Assembly: GCA_021229015.1 (NCBI GenBank)
Contig: CM037777.1
Location: forward strand, 21,202,110-21,266,109
DNA from: Solen grandis
Lineage: Eukaryota; Mollusca; Bivalvia; Adapedonta; Solenidae
Direction: 5' to 3'
DNA length: 64,000 nt
In this document: piece after piece, positions 20,427-32,091 of the stretch
How the letters are laid out: each line of letters begins with the position of its first letter
How positions within the stretch are numbered: the first letter of the stretch is position 1
Program-made: the position numbers and the translations under genes
Notes under the pieces: generated by a model
The model's database searches: none
Seen by the model: only the letters and a program-made list of their open reading frames with translations
What the model was told of the DNA's origin: nothing

Positions 20427-22327
20427 GGTGTTTATTGTTATGGATAAGGTAAACCAATCATAGATTCAATTCTTGACCCCTCTAGTCTGTGATCTGAAAC
20501 TTATCTCATACCTCATTGTTGAAAGATACAATATAACAAATTAATTATTCTAATATATAGCAATAAACAAGTTTTATCTATTTGCCGGTAAGAATTCAAT
20601 CATGAAACTAAAAGTAAGACTTAATCTTGAAAAAGATAACGGATCGTTCTGAATTTCAACAAAATGAGAAAAATCAAAGATAAGATTCTGGGTTATGTTC
20701 AATACTATGTACGAGAAACACAAAAAACAAGATTATATACCAAAAGAATAATGTATTGGACAAACAATGATCAGTTTACATGAATTTTACCAACCTTCGA
20801 TAACAGCTTCAAACTTAATTGATATTTAACATTTTGAACCACTGTGTTAAGATTGGCGCCGAAATACGAAAACGACTAAAAAAAAAAACAAAAAAAAACA
20901 CGACTAAAGTAAAAACATGACTGCATAAATTATTTAACAAATTGTGACTTTTTTATGTTATACAGAAACGGGACTGAGAAGAACACATTTGTCACATTTT
21001 TCTTTTCCACGAGTTTCGAATTTAATAATCAGTAAGTGAGATCTAAAGTCAAACTTCATTTTACATTGGTACAATGCAATAAAATACTTAATCTTATTTT
21101 CTTTTCTTTCTAAATCTGATCAGTAATGATGGTCAGAGAGAAAAATAATAGAAAAGAAAAATGGGACCCTGCTGAGATTCGACCCTACAATTCTTATTTT
21201 CAAAGCAGTTTACAGTAATTTAGCCTAAGTATGGATGAATGAATTATGATTACAGAACTTTAATTAGACGACAACGCAGAACATTGAGGTTCGAACTTAC
21301 AACTCAAGTTTCTCATTCATATATGCTGTCACTGAGCCAGGGCGCCCTTGTATGATCTATCTGATAACGGTGTATGCGATCAATAGTGTGAGAGGAAACC
21401 AATCTACCCCGGGAGAAAACTTACGGACGGAATAGAATCCTGGATATGATGGCGTGAAGTTAGGTACATTACTATAACTTTATATTTGCCCCAACATTTA
21501 TACCGTGTACATGTAAGACGATCATGTGTTATTTTCCTGAGTTCTAACGTATATTCCGAGGTTCTTTTGTATTGCAATACTACACAACAGTGCAACCATT
21601 GAACAAACGCGTCTATTTTCTAAAATTTGCATACTATAGTTGACTGCGACAAATGCTGTTGATGTAAAGAAGTCCACGGAAAGAAACCTGTGTTGTTTAT
21701 ATTCAGGTACAATAATCAATATACATCGCCAACAATATTTATTTTTCAAATTTCTTACTGTTTTTCAGTCCGTCAACAATCATGTTGTGCTCCTCATCAT
21801 TCAGTGGATAAAACAAGGTACCACCAATATTATTGCAGACAGCCTGTAATGTGAAAAAAAAAAAGAAACGTTATAAATACGAAATATCGAGTCGTTTAAA
21901 AGTATTAATCAATATTGATTATCCCCCAAAAATCAAAAAAGATTCTGGACATAGTCGAAATAACACGACTGAATCACAAGCAGATTGTTGGCGTGGCTTT
22001 CAGATCGATACATGTGCGTGTTTTATACTTCCAGAAAAACAATAACACGCGTCATATTCAATACACAATCGACAGCCACACGCTCTGCATTCCGCTAAGC
22101 CAAGCCACGCCTTTGATCTTGTGCTTATTCGAACGAATGTGCCCATTTCTAAATCATTATTTATTCCAAATGAACAATACTCACAATGTTAGAAATGATG
22201 CAAACATTATAACTATATCACAATAATGTTGGAAATAATGCAGACGAAGATTATAATTAAGATGTTTGAAAATAGAATCAAAACTTTGTATCAGTGTGTA
22301 ACAGAACCTGAGCATTCGTGCCAATCA
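20427..22327. other. Probable intronic DNA of the lectin gene
   Basis: No exon was recognised between the C-terminal lectin exon and the candidate GW exon. The open frames at 21404-22226 have no domain. The missing middle of the lectin fold (Trp-rich helix and second Cys) should lie here if the gene is intact, and I did not find it. Confidence 0.4.
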
Positions 22328-22375
22328 CCAAACTGTCCAGTATCGCATAACAGCCTGTGGCAAACCGAACCCAAC
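22328..22375 (-). CDS. Candidate small exon: start of C-type lectin fold
   Basis: On the minus strand, after CACTAG, the sequence encodes WVRFATGCYAILDSL and then meets GTGATT as a possible donor. GW-x-x-F-x-x-x-CY is the usual opening of a C-type lectin domain. The two leading bases (GT) complete a Gly codon when joined to the single base left over from the PAN exon at 31824, so the splice phases agree. With only 16 residues the call rests on motif and phase. A preceding Cys-Pro is not seen, so another exon may intervene. Confidence 0.35.
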
Positions 22376-22754
22376 CTAGTGGACAAGCTGAAAATAAATT
22401 TAAAAAAACCCTGCTCACTTAAAATTGTTATATCATAAAGACCACTTCAACAATAGGGCACATATGTCTTTACAGACCATTTTTAGGACACAATCCTAGT
22501 GACAGTCTTATTATTGTAGTCAAAATGGGTATGTAATATCTTATTTGTCTGTTTTGGACAGTGTTTCTATATTTAAAACCAAGTAAACAATAATACCACA
22601 TGTATTTGTAAATAAAAGCAGCGTAAGTTATCGGTTTCTACTAATATATTTAGGGGATGTTAAACTCATGTGGATTTTGACTGCATATATTTTTTTTATT
22701 ATCTAACAATATTTGATTCTAGCATTAGCGACTGCGACTATGTTCTGTATTTAA

Positions 22755-22980
22755 GCTCACCTGAGCACAACGTGCTCATGGTGAGCTTTTGTGATTGCCT
22801 TGTGTCCGTCGTACGTCAACAATTCCCTTTAAACAACATCTCCTAAATCGCCGAATGGATTTTGACCAAACTTCACAGGAATCATCCTTATGATGCCTAT
22901 CAAGATTGTTCAAATCATTATATGTTCAGACTCATTAGTCTATCAAAAATCTGATTTCTTCCAATCCTCTTTTTCAAGAT
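22755..22980 (+). mobile_element. Family-A hairpin end, truncated
   Basis: It has AAGCTCACCTGAGCACAACG, TGCTCATGGTGAGCTTTTG and GTCCGTCGTACGTC, and then continues for ~200 bp before joining a LINE 3' end at about 22988. No GGGCCAT end is present. Confidence 0.75.
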
Positions 22981-22987
22981 ATTTCAA

Positions 22988-23677
22988 CCAAGTACCATAT
23001 ATTGTCTTTGTCTAAAGAAATTATGTTCTGTTGGGATTCCTAGTCATATTGGAATTCGTGGGAACGAAAAAGCTGATCTCGCTGCGATGGCATCTTCCGA
23101 TATGGACGAAGCTGTCATTAAAATCTCTTATACAGATTTCAAATTCTTTTATTAATAAACTTCTTCAATGCAAATTGCAATCTGTTTTAGATAATGCTCA
23201 GTATAATAATACAATTAAACCATATATAGGACTTTGGAGTCCGGCTACCTGCGCTGTGAGTAGGGAAGAATGTGTTATTAATCGTTTGACACATTCTTAT
23301 CTTTAAAATTGTGAGGATCAACCTTTCTGTATTCCTTGTCAGGAACCGTATACAATTGAACATATATTAATTGACTGTGTAGATTTGAGTTTTATCAAAA
23401 CAAATTATTTTAATGTAACAACTATGTTAGCGCTCTGATGATACTCTGGTTGCTTTTATTAAAGAAATCTGTGTAAATAACAAACTTTGATTGTTTTTTC
23501 ACATTCGTAACATATTTGTTTACACTCTCCTGCTGAGCGGGAATAACTACTGTATTTGGAATATTGCACTATATTGTACTATATGCTTTCTCTGGATGCT
23601 TTTATATGACCGATTAGACACCATGTGACGTTTTTCGACTGTTTAGGTGTCTTTAAATCAATATTCTTTTCTATTTA
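22988..23677 (+). mobile_element. I-like LINE 3' end (plus strand), frameshifted
   Basis: Conceptual frames follow the RNase H tail and downstream region of the 37-kb copy (KYHILSLSKEIMFCW, then LWSP, then ITVPC-type segments) with several frame changes. The 3' UTR carries GACACCATGTGACGTTTTTCG and a short TATTC-type tail. It is the only one of the LINE 3' ends in the window on the plus strand. It encodes nothing intact. Confidence 0.65.
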
Positions 23678-26129
23678 ATATTGGCTATTTTGGGACATGT
23701 TGATCTTGACCTTTGACCCCGTGACCACTAAGTGTATCTGGCGGGTAGATATCATCAAGAAGCATGTACTGTGAAGTTTGGAGGCTGTAGGTGCAATTTT
23801 TTCTTCATAAATGATTTGTAAATTATAGTCTGCAGTGTTGTTTGAGATTTGGGTTTTGTTAACTTTCAACTGGGTCGAAGGATGCACATTTAATATATAG
23901 ACTGCTCTGTGACAATTAAGTTACAGATCGGCAAAATTGATAATTATTATTATTTTCTTTTTTTGCAGTCTATCTACCGCATGTGTACTCAAATTAATAT
24001 GCATCTGTTGGTGATAAAGCTGAAATATTTCAAAATGACGTTCACGATTGTCCTTTGAACTTAGGGCAATATTACAAATATTTGTTTAATTTTCCATTTA
24101 ACTTGGAGATTTATATTTGGAACAAGGCATTTTATGCATCGTCTATTCTTCATGATTTAAAGACATTGTCATTTGAGAAAGGGTAAGACTACCTTACAAA
24201 CAAGGCAACTAAAAATGGTCCGTTATCCTAATAAAATGGGAAATAACAAGGGCATATTTGATTTGGTACAAATTATCTGAAATTGGACCTAGGAATTAGA
24301 AAATTGCAGTATTTCTACGCCAGTTCATTTAATTTCAAGCAACATATTGGTATGACAATAATATGTACAGATATAGAATTTTAAGATGGGTCTTATTGGT
24401 AAATCACTTAATGAATTTCTGATTTTCTTACTGCAATTATATTTTATAAATCTTGAGCAAATTATCTTATTTAAACATGTATATTAGAAAGACGCGTGCC
24501 AGTCAAACTGTCCCAACTACCAAGCTTGTACGTTTGACATGAATATCATTTACGATGAAAATGGCACAAAAAAGTTGATGGACAGTATAAAAAACACGAC
24601 AAAAATAGTGATTTAATTTATTGCAACGAATAAGTTGAAAAGTTGATCAAATGTATCCTACCTCAGGTTGCAAATCATTTGGAGATTTCGTCGTTAAAGT
24701 AGCTTTTTTCCAAAAAGGAACGCTAGCTTTCTTCATTGGACAGAAAACCCTTACTGAAGCACCGTTTCCATGTTGATACCCGTTACCAGAGCAAGAAATT
24801 ACCCGAATTATCCAAACAGACCTTAACCAAGAAATTACCCGAGTTATCCAAACAGACCTTAACTAAGAAACAAAATAAAATGCATTTATATTCTCAATAA
24901 CTTTACGTTATAAACAACAAATGGCTGTCACTTTCTTTTGATAACAAATGAATAAATTATGAAATATCAACTTCCGGTGTGGTCTTTGATTTTAATATAT
25001 CCCCGTAATTTGTAGATTTAATTATTTTACTAATAGAGAAACAGTTAATAAAATTTGCACGACAGATTTTAGAAAATGAGAAGAAATTTGCGTATTTTTA
25101 TGTAGAAAAAAACAAAAACAAAAACAATACGAATATTTTTTTTCTTTATTTTTAAGAAAAATACCATTTCTGCGATATTATTGGATGTCATTGATAATAA
25201 ATAATTATTTTTTTTAATGCTATTCAGAAAACATATTATCATTGTAAAAATATACACTAAATGGTATGGAATCTACTGCTTGATAAGATGATCAAAATCA
25301 TAATATAACCGGGAGTAGAATTAAGAAGGCCCCTTTTATTTTGAAATTGGAATCAGTTTAGTGCGGAGGGAATAACTGTGCGTAGAAAATGGTTCTTTGG
25401 AACTACCCCTGTCTGTTAATACACAAAAGCCATATCTTTTCTCCTTGAAACAGCTATCGGTTTTACGACCGAGTTATTCTATGTAAAATTTGTCCAATTA
25501 TTCATTTATGAGATGTTGAAAGAGACTATGGTAATTTTCGTACGTTTCAGAATTGCATCAGGTCACATAAAAATTGCTCAAAGCAAAACATTATTATATC
25601 GTTGCATCGATTTAAAAAGTAGAACTTAACATTTTCATCCATAATTGATGTGCATTAGATTCTTTGAAGACTATGAGGTAATATATATCTTTTAACATAA
25701 CGAAGAAGCTTTTCAGGTCTTAAGGATAACTAAAGTTCAAACTTATTGATTTCCAAATTCGTTATTCTGAAGCGAAAATAAATTATTAATCACCTCTTTA
25801 ATCTCGCTCTCACTGTCTAACATGCCTCTGTCATAAAATCAAAATGCCGTAAAGAGAAACGATTATTACTCAAAGTTACTCAAAGGAATAATTACGAGGC
25901 TTATGTGAAACATGCAGCCGTTTTTATAACAGTTTAAATATGATTTGTAGAAAATAGTTTTCCTAAAGAATAAAAAGAAAAAGAAAGAGCCCATTACAAA
26001 TTATACATAAATGATGTCGGTGAAACATGATAAACTTATCGTCCTAAATGAACCAGTATCTGACTATTATATATAAACCCCGTTTGAAGAAGAGGAGGCT
26101 GTGACATTGCTAATGAAAATCAACACATC
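23678..26129. other. Long AT-rich stretch, no gene recognised
   Basis: No domain-bearing open frame was seen. A 36-bp direct duplication lies at 24792-24863 (AAGAAATTACCCGARTTATC). A phrase TTGACCTTTGACCCCGTGAC at about 23707 looks like satellite debris. The stretch may be intronic for the putative lectin gene on the minus strand. Confidence 0.5.
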
Positions 26130-26391
26130 TTCAATAATGACAAACTCTTTTGTAAAGTTGAATGGAAATAGAAATCATAGAGAAGATATATAGCCTTTGA
26201 AAACCAAAAACAACTCCCAACAACTCCTGTGACCTTGACCTTTCAAGGGTACATATGATTGATGCGCGCGACACACCCTTGGGTAAGGAGTAATCGTACT
26301 TCTCTTAAGTTGTATTTAAGTCCAGTCATTACGGAAGGAAGGACGTGCGCAAACCTATAGTTCTAAAGGGTTTTCATCCGTGGGGACTAAA
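26130..26391 (+). mobile_element. Family-F element end
   Basis: One monomer related to 12230-12592 (GTGACCTTGACCTTTCAAG, GGTACATATGATTGATGCGC) leads to AACCTATAGTTCTAAAGGG and ATCCGTGGGGACTA at 26391. The corresponding intact end, with CCCCACCG and CGGTGGGG stem arms, is at 30990-31035. Confidence 0.5.
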
Positions 26392-26892
26392 AATAAACAC
26401 ATTAAAAACATATTTACTGATTCTCCTAAATATTTAACTCGTACCGAACATAAACCCGACACGTGTATTTGTTATTAAAAAGACAAAGATCAGTTTTGTT
26501 AATAAAGAATGGAATAGAATATTGAATTAGAGACACCTGAACAGTCGAAAGACGTCATACGTTGTCTAAAAACGCTTAAAATTACGATAAGTCACAAAAC
26601 TATAAACAAGTGAATCCCGCACAGCAAGAGAGAAAACACGTTTAATCGGTAACGCATGTAAAATCAAGGCTTGTTATATATACCAACTTCTTTAATAAAA
26701 GCGATCAAGTTGTCAACGGAAACAGTATTAAAAATGTCTAACATAGATGCCACATTAAAATAATTAGTTCTAATAAGATTTAAATCAATACAGTCAACTA
26801 AAATATGTTTGATAGTATACGGTTCCTGGCAAGAGATACATACAGGTTGTTCTTCTCGATTTAAAAGATAGGAGTGAGTAAAGCGCGTTTTG

Positions 26893-27300
26893 GGCGTTAA
26901 AGTCGCCTAAAAGAAGATATGGTTCTGGAAGGTGATTGGTAAGATCGTCTTATTCATCGGGACGTAAATTGTAATTGGGTAGTATATAAACGGAACAAAC
27001 TGAAACAACTCTGTGTAATGTCACACTTAGTGCAACAACTTGTAAATTAGATTTTAAAGGAATTTTGCTGTGTGGGATATTATTCATGACTAAAATTGAA
27101 GAGCCGCCAGCGGCCCTTTCACAATTATCAAAAGTAATATCATAGGATGAATAGGTTTTAAAGGAGACTTTATCATTTGATTTTAAAAATGTTTCTTGTA
27201 AGCAAACTACAGCTGGAGAGAAATTAGAGAGTAATAGTTGGACTTCATTAAAATTGGCTTTAAGTCCTCTACAGTTCCACTGTAATATAGAATTGTACAT
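26893..27300 (-). pseudogene. LINE ORF2 AP-endonuclease domain, truncated
   Basis: The frame begins MYNSILQWNCRGLKANF (the LQWNCRG start of I/Jockey-type endonucleases). It has VVCLQETF with the catalytic-type Glu, and ends LLLGDFNA after one in-frame stop (RPDE-stop-DDL). The endonuclease nicks target DNA to prime reverse transcription. The domain's last third (SDH region) and all of RT are absent. Confidence 0.75.
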
Positions 27301-27309
27301 GGTTTAAAC

Positions 27310-28957
27310 GGCGAGAATGATAACCACTTCAACATTGTTTTACTTCGGTGCTTTAACTGGTGATCCCTGCTTTTGTTTCTGATTAACTGGGGGAGGTTAC
27401 CCGCTGTCCGAGCATTCCATCCCATCATCGTCATCCAAGATCCCAAACTTATTGGAAACCTTGACAGGATCATTTGACCCCTTTTTAGTCGACCAGATGG
27501 CGGACCGGAATTAATTGAAGGTTTAACTCCTGTACCTTTCTTCCAATCATATGGTTGTGTTTATTAGACGATTGAGTTGTAGTTCTAATAGGCGGTTTTT
27601 GATTTGATACGGGTACGGGCTCTGAAAGAATAGCATCTGTCTGAGTTTAGTTTAAACATATTTTATTTCAAATTAAGCATTGAAATTGGATCGGGCCACA
27701 AGTTCTAGCAACATTAGTTACGGCCCTTCCCCTATACATTTATTTAAACAATAAACAAGGTCACATGTTACATAATTTGTATGGTACCCAAATCCTGCAC
27801 ATTAAAAAAAATAAAAAAAATGCAACATTCAAAATAAAACTGCTCGTCATATTTGAATCAGTCATGAAAGAAAATAAAATATAATAATAAAAATACAAAA
27901 ATAATTATAATAATAATAAAAATAATAAATGCCTTTGAGAATTTATTTTAAATAGATTAAATGGTGTTTGCTGAGACTGAGAAATTAAGAAAATTAGAAG
28001 CTAGATGCAGGATTAGGGCATTTTGATTTTAATATAAATTATGAAAAAAATAATAAAAAAAATCTACTACATAGATAGCCAAAAAAAAAAAAAATTACAT
28101 ATATATATATATATCTGTCTGAGTTTGAGCATCTTTAAGAGTAACTGACTTAGTGCCTGATTTTATTATAGATGAATATGTTCATATAATTTTCTGGCTT
28201 CAAGGTAAATGAGTTTGTTAGCTACTTTAATCCTCATGATTTTTTATGTTTTTCCAAACGTCGTAAATATTTGAAGAAACTGGATGATCTTTTCCGCAGT
28301 TGGCACAGTTTATTGGTGTCTTACAAAGATCGTCATGATGGTTTTCAATTTCACCACATTTATAACACCACATTTATAACAAATTGGGTCAACTTTCTTA
28401 CATTCGTTTTCGTGATGGCAAAATTTCTGACAGTGATAACATCGAAGGGGATTCGGAATGTATAATTCAACCTTAATGAGACTGTTTAATACTTTCAAAA
28501 TTTTCGGCGGGTTTCGGGTATTGAATGTTAATGATGGTGTTGGTTTCATTTTGGGATCCGTTTCTTGTAATTTTATTCTCTTTGCTACGGTTACTCCTTG
28601 GATGATAAATTTTCAACAATATCTTTTTCGGAAACATCAGATAGAATTTTATTTTTGATAACGCCTTTTGAAAAGTTTAGAGATTTGTGTGCGGAAGTAG
28701 AGGTGTCAATATTAACAAGTTTTGTTAGTTTCAGTAGATGATCGGATTGAGCTTTTCTATTAACTTCAACGAGCAAGGATTTGTTTTTTGAATTTATTTG
28801 ACAGATATTGGGTCACCGATGGTGACACGTTTTCATTTTCTTTTAATGCCGAAATTACAATAAATTTTGGGTTATTGTCAGGTACATGTGATTGATCTTC
28901 ATCAGAGTCCTAATCCGTTTCGTTTCTTTTGATTTTTTTGAATTGGTTGGAAGCCAT
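27310..28957 (-). pseudogene. LINE ORF1 (gag-like, CCHC knuckles), broken
   Basis: Starting at the ATG at 28957 (MASNQFKKIKRNETD, then an in-frame TAG), the protein continues through STSAHKSLNFSKG. It then has a zinc-knuckle region: CYHCQKFCHHENEC and CYKCG near 28430-28370, with a second CANCGKDH-type knuckle about 28290. These bind element RNA. A stop, frame changes and a 464-bp insertion show it is dead. Confidence 0.7.
27649..28112 (-). mobile_element. 464-bp retro-insertion with perfect 14-bp target duplication
   Basis: ATCTGTCTGAGTTT is present at 27635-27648 and 28113-28126. The insert carries GGCCACAAGTTCTAGCAACA and, on the minus strand, AATAAAATATGTTTAAAC at its left edge. The right half is A/T simple sequence ending in (TA)n. 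A 14-bp duplication indicates LINE-type target-primed insertion. The source family was not identified, and the strand is set by the AATAAA-like end. Confidence 0.65.
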
Positions 28958-29584
28958 GAAATGAGAATTTAGATTCAGCACTCGTGTTCCCCACCCACCA
29001 TTGAGTCCAACAAGGGGACGCTTATCCGGAGTGGATTTCCTACTCCAAGCGCCAGGGTTACACAAGTGCTATACTCGAAAGGATAAAAAAAAATCTTTAA
29101 TTCCTCTCGATTGGCCCATTAGCCACCGCCCTCTAGGTCAATGTAACAGATATAAAGTAAAGAAAAAAGTCAAACCCGGTTAGTATCAAAGAAAAGATAC
29201 TTTAGTTGAGAGACAAAGATTAGAAATAGTTTTAACCTAGGGCTCTGCGTGACCAGCCGATTGATCGTTTCGGGTCCATACGACCACCCGTTTATACTGA
29301 ATACGAGTTCAAGACGGTGTGTTGCAAACTACAGGTGACTACGGATAAACCGCACGCCAAACCCGTGTCTGCTCAACCTCCAGAATCCCCATCTTCAGCT
29401 TTACGGGACGCCATGCACGGCAAACGCATGGTCCACTTTGGTGGAGTTCTACCGCTCTGCATGGAGACAGCCGGTGTATTCTAGGCCCCACCCGGCTGGG
29501 CCAAGATTTAAATAGGAAAACTAGAAAAAGATTCCTCTCAGAAACAAAAAAGGCCCGGAGTGTAAATATATTGCAGTATGCATC

Positions 29585-30530
29585 ACTTCAATTTTTACTC
29601 TATCAATTCTGAAGATTTAATTGAGATTAACTTAAATTTCATGATGACAGAGCGAAAAATGCTTTTTGTCTTTTTACTGACGTCATAACCACTTGAAGAA
29701 AACAATTCAGAAAATGAAATGTAAACCTCTATGCCGATATGCTGTCCAATTTTATGCTTCGAACGAATCAGGGGGCTTTGTAACATTTAAATATATTTTA
29801 AGGACCAAAGTTCGAAACCCGATATTGCCATGAAATGTTGTTTTTTTTTCGAATTTGGAAATTTGAATGCAATGGTGCACATCTACATCCTAACGAACAT
29901 CTTCCGTGAAAAAATCAAGATAATCCGACTAGAAGCGAAGGCTCTAGAGCGCGAACAAACTTTTGAAGTTGACGTCAAATCTGACGTCATTTTACGTCAT
30001 TGAAAATTTAAAATAAATACATGTATAAAAAGATACATTTTGATCGCTGCAATTTCAATTTCATTAAAATTGACTCAAAATGTATGATGCCAGCGAAAGA
30101 TGCTTGGAAAAAATAGGATTATGTCCTTTAAATGACATCATAACCACGTGACTTAAGAGGAAGTATTTCAGAGACAAGAAAGTAGACCTCTGGGCCGATA
30201 AGCTGTTCAATTTCCATGCTTCTAACTCATCAATAACCTTTGTAACATTAAATTATAGTTTTGGACCAAAGTTCAAAACTCGGTTTTGCCATCAATTCTT
30301 AAATTTTTCGAATTTGAATAATTGAAAGACAAGAGGTACATCTACATCATAACATACATCATCTGTGAAAATATCAAGATAATACGACAAAAATAAAGAC
30401 TCTGGAGCGCGAACAAACTTTTAAAGCTGACGTCAAATCTGACGTCATTTGACGTCATTGAAAATTGAAAATGATTGAATTTAAAATTTTGAACTTTTTT
30501 GTCGAGGCTTTTTAATTTTCATGTTTCTCA
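29585..30530. repeat. Tandem repeat of two CRE-rich units, period ~453 bp
   Basis: TGACGTCATAACC (29680) and TGACATCATAACC (30133) mark corresponding points. Each unit ends with clustered TGACGTCA sites (29970-29977, 29982-29989; 30428-30435, 30440-30447, 30450-30457) after GAGCGCGAACAAACTTTT. The phrase GAGCGCGAACA and the CRE cluster also occur in the 6043-6735 repeat, so these are related families. Confidence 0.65.
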
Positions 30531-30601
30531 GACACTGGCAATATATTGAAAATAACTCTTAGATTTGGTTTGGAAAAAAAAGGGAATAATAAAAATAAGA
30601 A

Positions 30602-30712
30602 TAAACATAACAAAACCTATACGTTTTCCGCACGTTTGCGGAAAGCCGTAATAAGAATAATAAACATAACAAACCCTATACGTGTTCCGGAGGTTTGCGG
30701 AAAGCCGTAACA
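30602..30712. repeat. Two 59-bp units with TTTCCGC/GCGGAAA hairpin
   Basis: TAAACATAACAAA begins each unit (30602, 30661). Each has CCTATACG, a hairpin with TTCCGC...GCGGAA arms (the second has one changed base) and AGCCGTAA. It resembles a duplicated terminal hairpin of another element family. Confidence 0.6.
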
Positions 30713-30814
30713 ATGAATCAAAAGAATCGCCGCTTCATGCACTTCTACCCATTATAGTAATGACACTGACCAATTTTTGAAAAAGTCAGTCAGGGGTTGT
30801 CTTCACAAGGCTGC

Positions 30815-31125
30815 AATATCAACAAGTAACGGATGTTGCACGCAACACGTGAGTCCCCTTCCGGTGAGGTGCATAATTTTCAGGTTACCAAAGCAACCAG
30901 AATTTTGGTCCGAGAAAAAAAAATAATAAGTTACCGCGGGATCAAGATTTCCGGACGGACAGAGGTACAGACGGACAGAGAGACGGAGAAAAAACCTATA
31001 GTCCCCACCGTTGTAAAACACCGGTGGGGGGACTAATAAGCTACAGAGACTAAATTTCAAGGGACATGCGGACGGACGGAGAAGATGACGCCAAAATACG
31101 ACCGCCGCAGGCGGCGTATAAAAAG
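30815..31125 (+). mobile_element. Two adjacent element ends (families F and G)
   Basis: A GACGGACAGAGGTACAGACG run (30956 onward) precedes AACCTATAGTCCCCACCG, loop, CGGTGGGGGGACTA ending near 31035. A second end follows at once: GGACGGACGGAGAAGATGAC, CCAAAATACGACCGCCGCAG and GCGGCGTAT, ending near 31125. The 149-codon minus-strand frame over this block is a shadow of these motifs. Confidence 0.55.
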
Positions 31126-31343
31126 AAACACGTCGTGTATACGTTTTTGTTCGTTTAGATTCATGTAAAAGACAGTATTTAGGAAGAATTATTCCTTTCA
31201 ATTGACGGCACAAGAAATCGTGAATACTGAAATTAAAATTACACTTCCACAACTCCGCTTTTTTTCAGTTTATATATATTATGACCATTTGATTTATTTA
31301 CTGAAATTACTTTATCCTCCAATTATGGTTTCTACTTTATCTG

Positions 31344-31580
31344 GGGCTTCCGTGGCCGAGAGGGTAAAGTCGCTGACTTTAAAATTCACTCAGCTCTCAC
31401 CGCGTGGGTTTGATTCCCGATAGGGTCATTTGGATTTTCATGTGAGGAAGCGTTCCAACTGGCTTGCGGAAGGTCGGTGGTTCTACCAGGATGCATCCGT
31501 GCATTCGGGGATTCCTCCATCTATAATTAGCTGACTGAAATACTGTCGAAGCGACGGTAAACTCAAATAGTCCAGTCAGG
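31344..31580 (+). mobile_element. Full-length tRNA-derived SINE
   Basis: The tRNA head has TCCGTGGCCGAGAGGGTAAA (A box) and GGGTTTGATTCCCG (B box). It is followed by CAACTGGCTTGCGGAAGGTC and the tail TGTCGAAGCGACGGTAAACT. The target duplication is TCTAYTTTATCTG (31331-31343 and 31581-31593, one mismatch). It lies just downstream of the PAN exon. Confidence 0.88.
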
Positions 31581-31823
31581 TCTATTTTATCTGATTAAAA
31601 TCCAAAATAAAGAACGACAGCAGCAACAAAATGACATCTTTATAGTCACTTACACAATAAATTTTGACATAAAAAAGGCATAAATGGAGACTTTCAAAAC
31701 AACGTTTGTGTGTGAATGAACTCCGTGTTTCCAGGGTCGGACCCTACAAATCGACTTTCAAAAAATAAAATTGTTTCTCAATTTAAAATGAAAGTTCATG
31801 ATTTTCAAAAGTAATAGGTATAC

Positions 31824-32091
31824 CTCGAACAAAGCTGACACTGGTGACGTCATCCACCGATGTGACGACCGCTCTGTTCCCATAGAGGCATTTGCCGGTG
31901 GCGGTGTTCCAAGTGCCTGCAAAGTGGTTACCCTGGAGACAACGGGAGACACACCCCATTCTAGATGGCGTCGAACTCTCGCCGGCTATATCGTCTATCC
32001 GAGAGCTTTGATAAGTTTCAAACTGTACCGTTTTTGTCGCAGAAAACACAATCCCAAAAAATCCAAAAAGGGCCAATGGAAGTAAAATCAT
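31824..32091 (-). CDS. Secreted PAN-like first exon of a putative PAN/C-type lectin gene
   Basis: The frame opens with a signal peptide (MILLPLALFGFFGIVFSAT). It continues with a PAN/apple-like segment containing C-V-S-R-C, an aromatic FAGTWN stretch and GKCLYGN, then SVSFVR. It ends one base into a Gly codon at a G|GTATAC donor. The 89-residue exon is typical of the amino-terminal half of bivalve secreted lectin-like proteins. Downstream on the same strand, ~9.5 and 11.5 kb away, lie a candidate lectin-start exon and a lectin C-terminal exon in compatible phase. The joined gene is a hypothesis. No promoter was identified. Confidence 0.6.

Larger units (their letters stand above)
26507..29507 (-). 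mobile_element. I-like LINE with leader, ORF1, endonuclease and 3' end; RT deleted
   Basis: Read on the minus strand: a GC-rich leader (29507-29230), ORF1 from 28957, an AP-endonuclease start at 27300, then a direct jump at about 26895 from the GDFNA motif of the endonuclease to the post-RNase-H region and a 3' UTR ending in TATTC-type repeats at 26507. RT and RNase H are therefore missing by internal deletion. ORF1 is further interrupted by an insertion at 27649-28112. Separate APE and RNase H parts across copies place the family in the I group. It is not functional. Confidence 0.75.

Noticed and set aside
28310..28549. Independent zinc-knuckle gene
   Set aside because: It is the CCHC part of the LINE ORF1, in order with the leader, ORF1 start and endonuclease of the same copy.
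30803..31252. 149-codon minus-strand frame
   Set aside because: It overlaps two element ends with hairpins and purine runs. Composition follows those motifs and no domain is visible.
31346..31420. tRNA gene
   Set aside because: The A and B boxes belong to a SINE head followed by the SINE body and flanked by a target duplication. No proper acceptor-stem closure was seen. The same applies to the heads at 14301, 18537, 36642, 46210 and 47828.
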